Positions 8,364-16,668 of a DNA stretch of 64,000 nucleotides are shown here, piece by piece; positions within the stretch are counted from its first letter, which is position 1, and each line of letters opens with the position of its first letter. A program made the translations under genes and the position numbers. The DNA comes from Pseudomonas moraviensis (GTDB lineage: Bacteria; Pseudomonadota; Gammaproteobacteria; Pseudomonadales; Pseudomonadaceae), in NCBI RefSeq assembly GCF_900105805.1, contig NZ_LT629788.1:1612001-1676000 (forward strand), in the 5' to 3' direction. A model generated the notes under the pieces. That model was not told where the DNA came from and did not search any database. It was given only the letters and a program-made list of their open reading frames with translations.

Positions 8364-10052
8364 ATGGGACTGTTCGATTACAAAAATGCCGACGGCAAAG
8401 GCTTGTACAGCGACGCCATCGCACTGACGCTGTATGCCTACACGCCCACCGGCAAACCGTTGCCCGCCACCGCGTGGGCGCCGGTCACTGCGACGGCGCT
8501 GGGCTATCAGGGCAAGGTCGGCGCGCAAGGTACGTTTTTCGGTGAAAAGGACGGTTTCACCAGCGCTGAAGCCGAAGTGCTCGGCAGATACGACGCCGCT
8601 GGCAAACTGATCGGCCTCGGCATTGCCTTTCGCGGCACCGGCGGGCTGGGTTACAGCGACACTTTCGGCGATCTGAAAAACAATCTGCTGGCAGCGGTCG
8701 GGCCATCGGATTATGCGAGCAACTACGCGAAAAACGCCTTCGACAAACTGCTTGAGGCCGTCGCCGCTTTCGCGATTGGCAACGGCATTGCTGCCGGGGA
8801 CGTGCTGATCAGCGGCCACAGCCTCGGTGGCCTCGGGGTCAACAGCGTCGCCGAGTTGAGCGCGGACAACTGGGGTGGCTTCTACCAGCACGCCAATTAC
8901 ATTGCGTTCGCCTCGCCGACCCAGAGCAGCGTCGGCAGCCAGGTGCTCAATATCGGTTTCGAGAACGATCCAGTGTTCCGCGTGCTCGACGGCACCACGT
9001 TCAGCACGGCGTCGATGGGCAAGCACGACAAGCCGCACGAATCGACCACCGATAACCTCGTCAACTTCACCGACAACTACGCCTCCACGGCGCAGAACCT
9101 GGTGCCGTTCAGCATCGTCAACCCGCTGAACTGGTCGGCGCACAGTTCGCTGGGCTATGCCGATGGCTTGAATCGAGTGATCGATTCGGCGTTCTACAAC
9201 CTGACCGAGCGAGACTCGACGATCATCGTCGCCAATCTTGAAGAAGCGTCGCGGGGCAAGACCTGGGTCGAGGACCTGGGCCGCAGCGGCGAGCCGCACA
9301 CCGGCAGCACTTTCATCATTGGCTCGCAGAGCGGCGACTGGCTCAAGGGCGGGGCGGGCAACGATTTTCTGGAAGGGTTGGGCGGCGATGACCGTTTCCG
9401 CGATGACGGCGGCTACAACGTGATTTTGGGCGGGCAAGGCCACAACACTTTCGATCTGCAGAAACCGCTGCAGAACTTCAGCTTCGCCAACGACGGCGAC
9501 GGCACGCTGTACGTGCGCGACGCCTATGGCGGCATCAGCCTGACCCGCGACATCGGCGCGCTGGTCAGCAAGGAGGCCGGTTCATGGTGGGGCAGCAAGG
9601 AGCTCACTTGGGGCGTCACCGCCAAGGGCTTGAGCAACGGCAGCGAACTGACCCGGTACAACCATTCGCTCAGCGGTGATGGCTACGGCAACGCGCTGCA
9701 CGCCACGGCGGACGGCGACTGGCTGTTCGGCCTCGGTGGCGATGACCAACTGATCAGCGACAAGGCGCAGGTGACCTTCGTTGGCGGCGCCGGCAACGAC
9801 GTGATGACGGCGGTGGGTGGCAACAACACCTACCTGTTCAGCGGCGCGTTCGGTTTTGATGCGATCAATGGTTATCAGGGCAGCGACAAATTGCTGTTCA
9901 TGGGCGTCGAGGGCGCGGGGCAGGGCTATGACTACAAGCAGCATGCCGCGCAGTCCGGCGCCGACACCGTGCTGAAGATTGGCGATTTTGCCGTCACGCT
10001 GATTGGCGTGGGCGTGGCTAACCTGTCTGACTCGAGCTTCGTCTTCGCCTGA
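8364..10052 (+). CDS. pueB: RTX family I.3 lipase / polyurethanase, shorter paralogue (PueB-like)
   Basis: This 562-residue secreted esterase/lipase has no Sec signal. The catalytic Ser lies in GHSLGG at about residue 152-157. Gly-Asp rich RTX nonapeptides (GGAGNDFLEGLGGDDRF) follow, with a second block near residue 455. The C-terminal end is short and hydrophobic (SDSSFVFA), as in type I secretion signals, fitting export by the aprDEF system upstream. SD GGGAG lies 8 bases before the ATG. Compared with the 617-residue paralogue downstream, it lacks a block of about 50 residues after residue 30, which in family I.3 lipases includes the first lid. The pueB name is by size and position and is tentative. 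Confidence 0.85.
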   Translation: MGLFDYKNADGKGLYSDAIALTLYAYTPTGKPLPATAWAPVTATALGYQGKVGAQGTFFGEKDGFTSAEAEVLGRYDAAGKLIGLGIAFRGTGGLGYSDTFGDLKNNLLAAVGPSDYASNYAKNAFDKLLEAVAAFAIGNGIAAGDVLISGHSLGGLGVNSVAELSADNWGGFYQHANYIAFASPTQSSVGSQVLNIGFENDPVFRVLDGTTFSTASMGKHDKPHESTTDNLVNFTDNYASTAQNLVPFSIVNPLNWSAHSSLGYADGLNRVIDSAFYNLTERDSTIIVANLEEASRGKTWVEDLGRSGEPHTGSTFIIGSQSGDWLKGGAGNDFLEGLGGDDRFRDDGGYNVILGGQGHNTFDLQKPLQNFSFANDGDGTLYVRDAYGGISLTRDIGALVSKEAGSWWGSKELTWGVTAKGLSNGSELTRYNHSLSGDGYGNALHATADGDWLFGLGGDDQLISDKAQVTFVGGAGNDVMTAVGGNNTYLFSGAFGFDAINGYQGSDKLLFMGVEGAGQGYDYKQHAAQSGADTVLKIGDFAVTLIGVGVANLSDSSFVFA

Positions 10053-10111
10053 TTCCCAATAGGTGGGCGATCCTGAATTGGAAGCGGTTTTGCTGACGAA
10101 ACGCATTCAAC

Positions 10112-10200
10112 TGTAGGAGTGAGCCTGCTCGCGATAGCGGTGTTTCAGATAAAAATTTCTCAACTGACACACCGCTATCGCGAGCAGGCTCACTCCTACA
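10112..10200. repeat. REPIN (inverted pair of REP palindromes)
   Basis: Two REP units in inverted orientation (TGTAGGAGTGAGCCTGCTCG and its complement) lie about 40 bases apart between the two lipase genes. This is the commonest repeat type in the window. Confidence 0.9.
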
Positions 10201-10295
10201 AAGGGAAATGTGCGAAATGTAATGAATGCTCCGGAGCCCTGCGCTCTGGCTGTGAGCTATCTCTGACAATTCCAACAAGAAGAGAGGCAATGGCA

Positions 10296-12149
10296 ATGGG
10301 TGTATACGACTACAAGAACCTCACGACGGCCGATTCCAAGGCGCTGTTCAGCGATGCCATGGCGATCACGCTGTATTCCTATCACAACCTCGATAATGGT
10401 TTCGCCGCCGGCTACCAGCACAACGGCTTCGGCGTCGGCCTGCCGGCGACGCTGGTCACCGCGTTGATTGGCGGCACCGATTCGCAAGGGGTGATCCCCG
10501 GTATCCCGTGGAATCCGGACTCGGAAAAGCTCGCCCTCGAGGCCGTGCAAAAGGCCGGCTGGACGCCAATCAGCGCCGCGCAGTTGGGCTACGACGGCAA
10601 GACCGATGCACGCGGAACGTTCTTCGGCGAGAAGGCCGGCTATACCAGCGCGCAGGTGGAAATCCTCGGCAAATACGACGCCCAGGGTCACCTCACCGAA
10701 CTGGGCATTGCCTTTCGTGGCACCAGCGGCCCGCGGGAGATCCTCATTGGCGATTCGATTGGCGACGTGATCAGCGATCTGCTCGCAGCGTTCGGCCCGG
10801 CCGATTACGCGAAGAACTACGTCGGCGAAGCCTTCGGCAACCTGCTCAACGATGTCGTCGCATTCGCCCGGGCCAACGGCCTCAGCGGCAAGGACGTGCT
10901 GGTCAGCGGCCATAGCCTTGGCGGCCTGGCAGTGAACAGCATGGCCGACTTGAGTGGCGGCAAGTGGGATGGATTCTTCGCCGATTCCAATTACATCGCC
11001 TACGCCTCGCCGACCCAGAGCAGCGGCGACAAGGTGCTGAATATCGGCTACGAAAACGACCCGGTGTTTCGCGCCCTCGACGGTTCCACCTTCAGCAGTG
11101 CTTCGCTGGGCGTGCACGACGCGCCGCACGTATCGACCACCGACAACATCGTCAGCTTCAACGACCACTACGCCTCGAGCGCGTGGAACGTGCTGCCGTA
11201 TTCGATCCTGAACATTCCGACGTGGATTTCGCACCTCCCGACCGGTTATGGCGACGGCATGACCCGCGTGCTGGAATCGAAGTTCTACGACCTGACCAGC
11301 CGCGACTCGACGATCATCGTCGCCAACCTGTCCGACCCGGCCCGGGCCAACACGTGGGTGCAAGACCTCAACCGCAACGCCGAAACCCACAAGGGCAGCA
11401 CCTTCATCATCGGCAGTGACGGCAACGACCTGATCCAGGGCGGCAATGGCAATGACTACCTTGAAGGGCGCGCCGGCAATGACAGCTTCCGCGACAGCGG
11501 TGGCTACAACATCATTCTGGGCGGGCAGGGCAGCAACACGCTCGACTTGCAGCAGACGGTGAAGAACTTTGATTTCGCCAATGACGGCGCCGGCAACCTG
11601 TACATCCGCGATGCCAACGGCGCAATCAGCATCACCCGCGACATTGGCAGCATCGTGACCAAAGAGCCGGGCTTTCTCTGGGGCGTTTTCAAGGATGACG
11701 TGGTGCACAGTGTCACTGCCACGGGGTTGAAAGTCGGCAGCAACCTCACCGCTTATGAATCGAGCGTGAAAGGCTCGGCCGGCGCTGACACGCTAAAGGT
11801 GCACGCTGGCGGCGACTGGCTGTTCGGGCTGGAGGGTAATGACCATTTGCTCGGCGGCGCGGGCAATGACGTGTTTGTCGGTGGCGCGGGCAATGACCTG
11901 ATGGAATCGGGCGGCGGGGCGGATACGTTTCTGTTCAATGGCGCGTTTGGCCAGGATCGGGTGGTTGGCTATACGGCCGATGACAAACTGGTGTTTCTTG
12001 GCGTGCAGGGTGTGTTGCCGGGGGAAGATTTCCGCGCACATGCGTCGGCAGTTGGGCAGGACACAGTGCTGACGTTTGGTGGGGATTCGGTGACGTTGGT
12101 GGGGGTGGCGCTGGGCAGTCTGAGCGCTGACGGGGTTGTTATTGCCTGA
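10296..12149 (+). CDS. pueA: RTX family I.3 lipase / polyurethanase (PueA/LipA-like)
   Basis: The 617-residue lipase has the catalytic Ser in GHSLGG, the lid-containing N-terminal segment (GVIPGIPWNPDSEK), and two blocks of calcium-binding RTX nonapeptides (GGNGNDYLEG, then GGAGNDVFVGGAGND). Its C-terminus is an uncleaved type I secretion signal. The start at 10296 is chosen over the ATG at 10290 because AGAGAGG then sits 8 bases upstream, and because 617 residues is the length I recall for PueA. The substrate is extracellular triacylglycerols or polyester polyurethane. Secretion is probably by the apr exporter at the window start. Confidence 0.9.
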   Translation: MGVYDYKNLTTADSKALFSDAMAITLYSYHNLDNGFAAGYQHNGFGVGLPATLVTALIGGTDSQGVIPGIPWNPDSEKLALEAVQKAGWTPISAAQLGYDGKTDARGTFFGEKAGYTSAQVEILGKYDAQGHLTELGIAFRGTSGPREILIGDSIGDVISDLLAAFGPADYAKNYVGEAFGNLLNDVVAFARANGLSGKDVLVSGHSLGGLAVNSMADLSGGKWDGFFADSNYIAYASPTQSSGDKVLNIGYENDPVFRALDGSTFSSASLGVHDAPHVSTTDNIVSFNDHYASSAWNVLPYSILNIPTWISHLPTGYGDGMTRVLESKFYDLTSRDSTIIVANLSDPARANTWVQDLNRNAETHKGSTFIIGSDGNDLIQGGNGNDYLEGRAGNDSFRDSGGYNIILGGQGSNTLDLQQTVKNFDFANDGAGNLYIRDANGAISITRDIGSIVTKEPGFLWGVFKDDVVHSVTATGLKVGSNLTAYESSVKGSAGADTLKVHAGGDWLFGLEGNDHLLGGAGNDVFVGGAGNDLMESGGGADTFLFNGAFGQDRVVGYTADDKLVFLGVQGVLPGEDFRAHASAVGQDTVLTFGGDSVTLVGVALGSLSADGVVIA

Positions 12150-12178
12150 TGTTGGTGCGGGGCCTGTGCCGGCCCCTT

Positions 12179-12250
12179 CGCGAGCAGGCTCGCTCCTACA
12201 GGGGATTTGTGGACTACGCACATCCAGTGTGGGAGCGAGCCTGCTCGCGA
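12179..12250. repeat. REPIN, outward-facing REP pair
   Basis: Two inverted REPs (CGCGAGCAGGCTCGCTCC, then its complement) lie between the convergent lipase and lipoprotein genes. Confidence 0.85.
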
Positions 12251-12267
12251 AAAACGATCGGCGTGTA

Positions 12268-12492
12268 TCAATCTTCCTTGCGAACGGTCGCTACTTCATC
12301 AGCGCGAACCTTGACCTTGGCTCCGGAAATATCCTCGAACTCATAGAACCCGTCTTCGGTCTTGGTCTTGGGCATGTCCTCGGTCAGGTATTGGGTGCCG
12401 TTCTGCAGCGTCACCACGGTCTGGGTCGAACAGCCGCCCAGCGCCAACAGGGCTGCGACCGCTACAGGAATGCCCAGCATCTTGATTTTCAT
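12268..12492 (-). CDS. Small YgdI/YgdR-like lipoprotein
   Basis: This 74-residue protein has a lipoprotein signal with lipobox LALGGC, so the mature form begins at Cys21. The remainder is a small beta-rich domain (TQTVVTLQNGTQYLTEDMP) of the YgdI/YgdR SH3-like lipoprotein type. The start at 12492 was chosen because it places the lipobox correctly and has an AGGTGGGT just upstream; longer in-frame extensions have no signal sequence. The function of the family is unknown. It is probably anchored to a periplasmic membrane face. Confidence 0.85.
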   Translation of the reverse strand: MKIKMLGIPVAVAALLALGGCSTQTVVTLQNGTQYLTEDMPKTKTEDGFYEFEDISGAKVKVRADEVATVRKED

Positions 12493-12688
12493 ACCCACCT
12501 CTGACTCCTTGCTTGAATGTGATTGCGGGCATTGTCGGCCCTCTAACGCGGTTGGTGCCAGCATCGGCGGAAAAGTTCGATCACAGCGCGAAAAAAACGC
12601 CATTGATCTTTTTCCGTTTGCGCCGGAGACGGCTGAGCTGGTATCTGTACGCATAACCAGTGTTCGCTTGCCGTGGCTTTGAATTCCC
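12493..12688. other. Divergent promoter region between lipoprotein and FAN1 genes
   Basis: This gap of about 196 bases separates two divergently transcribed genes and should hold both promoters. I see no repeat or strong operator in it. Confidence 0.4.
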
Positions 12689-14341
12689 GTGACCTCCAAC
12701 CCTCTCGACGATCCGTTCTATTACCTCAACAACTTCCGGCAAGTGCTTGATTGGCTTGGACTTCGCTACGCTGATGTGATGAGCGCACGCGAACACGGCT
12801 TCATCCGCGACTTCAACACGCTGCCGCAAGCTTCGCAGGGATTGCTGGTGCGCATGGTCATGCGCAAGGGCATTCATTTTCGCGCGAGCAAACTCAACTA
12901 TGTGGAAATCGGCGACATCGCTGAGGCGGCGCAGCCATTGCTCGACCACGGCTGGCTCGACGAACGCGCGGCGCTGACCCTCGCAGAACTGTTCGATGTT
13001 TTGCTCAAGGCCGAGCTGCTGCAGGCATTCGGCGCCTTCATAGAACAGCCGAAAGGGCGCAAGGATGAATGGCTGCCCTTGCTGGCTGACCAGTTCACCG
13101 AAGCGCAAACCCTGCGCGCCTGGGCGCCGCAACTGGCGGATCGCCTGTTCAGCCTGACCCTGATGGATCTTTGCGATCGCCTGCGGCTGATGTTCTTCGG
13201 CAATCTGTATCAGGACTGGTCGGAATTCGTGCTCGCCGACCTTGGCATCTTCACCTATGAAAAAGTCGAGTTCTGCGCTGATTCCCGAGGCCTGCGCAGT
13301 CGCGAAGACGTCGACGCCTGCCTGTTCCTGCATCAGTGCCAACTGCGTTTCGAGGCGAGTGAGCCGCTGGAGGAGATCGTCGAACAGATCAACGCCGTGC
13401 ACTTCGACAACCCGTGGCTGCGCCGCCGGCAAGCCAAGGCGTTGTTCCAGATCGGCCAGTATGGCGAGCGCATCGGCGATTTCGCCCTGGCTTTGAGCGT
13501 TTACCGCGACTGCGCTTATCCGGGCGCGCGATTGCGGATGATCCGCGTGCTCGAACGCTGCGGCGAATATGCGCTGGCGCTGGAGCTCGGCACGCTGGCC
13601 GAACAGGCGCCGCAAAGTGCCGCCGAGCAGCAGGGCTTGCAACGCATCGTCCCGCGTCTGCGGCGCAAACTCGGTGGCCCGCCGCTCAAGCGAGCCAAGG
13701 CGAGAGAGGTCGAGCGCCTGGACTTGCACTTGCCACGCGTCGATCCGGCGCGCTCGGTGGAATTCCATGTGCAAGCGCACTTGCATGCCGATGACGGCCC
13801 GGTGCATTACGTCGAGAACAGCCTGATCAACTCGCTGTTCGGCCTGTTGTGCTGGCCGGCGATTTTCGCGCCGTTGCCGGGTGCGTTTTTTCACCCGTTC
13901 CAGCGCGGCCCGGTCGATCTGCTCAGCGAAGATTTCCTCGAGCGCCGCGCCGAGCTGTTTCAGGCGTGTCTGGGCGAGCTCGACGACGGCCGCTATGCCG
14001 AGACGATCCGCCAGCGCTTTGTCGACAAATGGGGGATTCAGTCGCCGTTCGTGTTCTGGGGCGCGCTCAATGAAGCATTGCTTGAACAGGCGCTGGCCTG
14101 CCTTCCCGCTGACCACCTCAAGCACTGGTTCAAACGCCTGCTGCTCGACATCAAGGCCAACCGCGCAGGCATGCCGGACCTGATCCAGTTCTGGCCGCAG
14201 CACAAGACCTACCGGATGATCGAAGTCAAAGGCCCCGGCGACCGCTTGCAGGACAATCAACTACGCTGGCTGGAGTTCTGCCACGAGCACCAGATGCCGG
14301 TGGCCGTGTGTTACGTGCAATGGGCGGAGCAGAGCGCTTGA
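12689..14341 (+). CDS. FAN1-type structure-specific nuclease (VRR-NUC domain)
   Basis: The 550-residue protein resembles bacterial FAN1. A long alpha-helical N-terminal and TPR-like region is followed by a C-terminal VRR-NUC domain. The catalytic residues are readable as Asp497 in the MPDL motif and Glu512-Val-Lys514 in IEVKGPGDRLQDNQ. Bacterial FAN1 cleaves branched DNA 5' flaps and can act on interstrand crosslinks (P. aeruginosa FAN1 is structurally characterised). The start codon is GTG. The stop TGA overlaps the TTG start of the next gene, so the two proteins are translationally coupled and probably work in the same repair step. Confidence 0.9.
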   Translation: MTSNPLDDPFYYLNNFRQVLDWLGLRYADVMSAREHGFIRDFNTLPQASQGLLVRMVMRKGIHFRASKLNYVEIGDIAEAAQPLLDHGWLDERAALTLAELFDVLLKAELLQAFGAFIEQPKGRKDEWLPLLADQFTEAQTLRAWAPQLADRLFSLTLMDLCDRLRLMFFGNLYQDWSEFVLADLGIFTYEKVEFCADSRGLRSREDVDACLFLHQCQLRFEASEPLEEIVEQINAVHFDNPWLRRRQAKALFQIGQYGERIGDFALALSVYRDCAYPGARLRMIRVLERCGEYALALELGTLAEQAPQSAAEQQGLQRIVPRLRRKLGGPPLKRAKAREVERLDLHLPRVDPARSVEFHVQAHLHADDGPVHYVENSLINSLFGLLCWPAIFAPLPGAFFHPFQRGPVDLLSEDFLERRAELFQACLGELDDGRYAETIRQRFVDKWGIQSPFVFWGALNEALLEQALACLPADHLKHWFKRLLLDIKANRAGMPDLIQFWPQHKTYRMIEVKGPGDRLQDNQLRWLEFCHEHQMPVAVCYVQWAEQSA

Positions 14342-16668
14342 GTTACAGCGTCGCCGTCCGCGCCCTCTGCGAGTTCACCGCCAAGACCGGCGACCTCGAC
14401 CTGCGCTTCACCCCCTCGCCGACGGCGCTGGAAGGCATCGTCGGGCATCGCACCGTGGCTTCGCGGCGCAGCGAGCAGTACCTGAGCGAAGTGGCGCTGC
14501 AAGGCGAGTTCGGCGAATTGCGGGTCAAGGGCAGGGCGGACGGCTACGACCCGGCGCAAAACTGCCTGGAGGAAGTCAAAACCTACCGCGGCGACCTGAG
14601 CAAGCAACCGGCCAATCATCGCCAGCTGCACTGGGCGCAGGCGAAGGTCTACGGCTGGTTGATGTGCGAGAAACTGCAACTGGAGCAGATCAATCTGGCG
14701 CTGGTGTATTTCGACATCGTCAGTGAAAAGGAAACCTGCCTGGTCGAAGCCCACAGCGCTGAAGCGTTGAAGACGTTTTTCGCGCAGCAGTGCGCTTTGT
14801 TTTTGCAATGGGCCGAGCAGGAAATGGCCCACCGCGAGGCGCGCAATCTGGCCGCGCAGCAACTGGCGTTCCCGCACGCGGATTTTCGTCCTGGCCAGCG
14901 GCATCTGGCCGAGTCGGTGTTCAAAGCCGTCAGCACCGGGCGCTGCCTGATGGCCCAGGCGCCGACGGGCATTGGCAAAACCCTCGGCACGCTGTTTCCG
15001 ATGCTCAAGGCGCTGGCGCCGCAGCAGCTGGACAAGGTGTTCTTTCTCACCGCCAAGACCCCGGGGCGCAAACTGGCGCTGGATGCCAGTCAGGTGTTGT
15101 TCAGACAAACACCTGATCTGCCGTTGCGGGTGATGGAAATGGTCGCCCGCGACAAGGCCTGCGAACACCCGGACAAAGCCTGTCATGGCGAATCCTGTCC
15201 GTTGGCCCAAGGTTTTTATGATCGCTTGCCGGCCGCCCGCGAAGCCGCCAGCCAGATCAACCTGCTGGATCAGGCAGCGATGCGTGAAGTCGCCGGGCAG
15301 CACAGCGTGTGTCCTTATTATCTGAGCCAGGAAATGGCCCGCTGGGCGGACGTCGTGGTTGCCGACTACAACTATTACTTCGATTTCAGTGCGCTGCTGT
15401 TCGGTCTCGCCCAGCTCAATCAGTGGAAAGTCGCGGTGCTCGCCGACGAGGCCCACAACCTCGTCGAGCGTGGCCGGCAGATGTACAGCGCCAGTCTCGA
15501 CCAGTTCACCCTCGCCAGCGTGCGCAAAACCGCGCCGGCAGCGCTGAAGAATTCCCTGCAACGGGTCAACCGCGAATGGAACGCGCTGCATGCGCCGCAA
15601 TTGGCGGCTTATCAGGCCTACGACAAAGCCCCGGACAAACTCCTGCAAGCCATTTCCCTGTGCTGCGCGGCCATCGGCGATTACCTCAACGAGCATCCGC
15701 AAGGCCTCGACAGCGGTTTGCAGAACTTCTATTTCGATCTGCTGCAATTCGCCCGGGTCGCCGAGCTGTACGACGAGCATTACCTGTTCGATATCAGCAA
15801 ACGCGACCTCGACCGCAAGCGTCCGCTGTCGCAACTGTGCTTGCGCAACGTAGTGCCGGCGGCGTTCATCGGCCCGCGCCTGACTGCGGCGCGCAGCAGC
15901 GTGCTGTTCTCGGCCACGCTGAGCCCGCGCAACTATTACGCTGACCTGCTCGGCACGCCTGCCGACACGGTGTGCATCGACGTCGAATCGCCGTTCAGTG
16001 CCGAGCAGTTGCAGGTGCACATCGTCAGCCAGATCTCCACCCGGTTTAACCATCGCCAAGCCTCGCTGGAACCGATTGTCGAGTTGATCGCCCGCCAGTT
16101 CAGCGAGCGCCCGGGCAACTATCTGGCGTTCTTCAGCAGTTTCGATTACCTGCAACAGGTGGCGACATTACTGGCTGAGCGCCACCCGCAGATCACTCAG
16201 TGGCTGCAGTCGCGGGGCATGGCCGAGGGCGCGCGGCAGGCGTTTCTCGACCAGTTCAGCGCCGACAGCCAGGGCGTCGGGTTTGCGGTGCTGGGCGGGG
16301 CATTCGGCGAGGGCATCGATCTGCCTGGGGCGCGGCTGATCGGTGCGTTCATCGCCACGCTGGGACTGGCGCAGCTCAACCCGGTCAACGAGCAGATGAA
16401 GCGGCGCATGGCCGCCATTTTTGGCGCCGGTTACGACTACACCTATCTGTACCCGGGGATGCAGAAAGTCGTACAGGCCGCCGGGCGGGTGATTCGCACC
16501 CGCGAGGATCGCGGCACGGTGATGCTCATCGACGATCGCTTTGCCGAAAGCCGCATCAAGCAGTTGTTGCCGCGCTGGTGGGCGATCAAAAGCGAGCCGG
16601 CACTTTTCAAATCGGCGGATTCACGCATACTTCAGCCCATGACAGTGGCTGGTGAGTGTGATGAGTGA
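14338..16668 (+). CDS. Cas4/RecB-like nuclease fused to XPD/DinG-type Fe-S helicase
   Basis: This 776-residue protein reads as two modules. Residues of about 1-170 carry a PD-(D/E)XK pattern with Asp68 and Glu79-Val-Lys81. The helicase follows, with Walker A APTGIGKT at 208-215, a four-Cys cluster at Cys275, Cys282, Cys287 and Cys325 typical of the XPD/DinG 4Fe-4S domain, and DEAH at 370-373. A C-terminal motor domain has QAAGRVIRT. It should be a 5'-3' superfamily 2 DNA helicase with its own nuclease. The chosen TTG start overlaps the FAN1 stop. The C-terminus overlaps the downstream kinase start by 8 bases. Confidence 0.88.
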   Translation: MSYSVAVRALCEFTAKTGDLDLRFTPSPTALEGIVGHRTVASRRSEQYLSEVALQGEFGELRVKGRADGYDPAQNCLEEVKTYRGDLSKQPANHRQLHWAQAKVYGWLMCEKLQLEQINLALVYFDIVSEKETCLVEAHSAEALKTFFAQQCALFLQWAEQEMAHREARNLAAQQLAFPHADFRPGQRHLAESVFKAVSTGRCLMAQAPTGIGKTLGTLFPMLKALAPQQLDKVFFLTAKTPGRKLALDASQVLFRQTPDLPLRVMEMVARDKACEHPDKACHGESCPLAQGFYDRLPAAREAASQINLLDQAAMREVAGQHSVCPYYLSQEMARWADVVVADYNYYFDFSALLFGLAQLNQWKVAVLADEAHNLVERGRQMYSASLDQFTLASVRKTAPAALKNSLQRVNREWNALHAPQLAAYQAYDKAPDKLLQAISLCCAAIGDYLNEHPQGLDSGLQNFYFDLLQFARVAELYDEHYLFDISKRDLDRKRPLSQLCLRNVVPAAFIGPRLTAARSSVLFSATLSPRNYYADLLGTPADTVCIDVESPFSAEQLQVHIVSQISTRFNHRQASLEPIVELIARQFSERPGNYLAFFSSFDYLQQVATLLAERHPQITQWLQSRGMAEGARQAFLDQFSADSQGVGFAVLGGAFGEGIDLPGARLIGAFIATLGLAQLNPVNEQMKRRMAAIFGAGYDYTYLYPGMQKVVQAAGRVIRTREDRGTVMLIDDRFAESRIKQLLPRWWAIKSEPALFKSADSRILQPMTVAGECDE

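Noticed and set aside
8226..11708. Long opposite-strand frames across both lipase genes.
   Set aside because: The sense frames carry GHSLGG, RTX repeats and secretion signals; the antisense frames carry none and have typical shadow composition.
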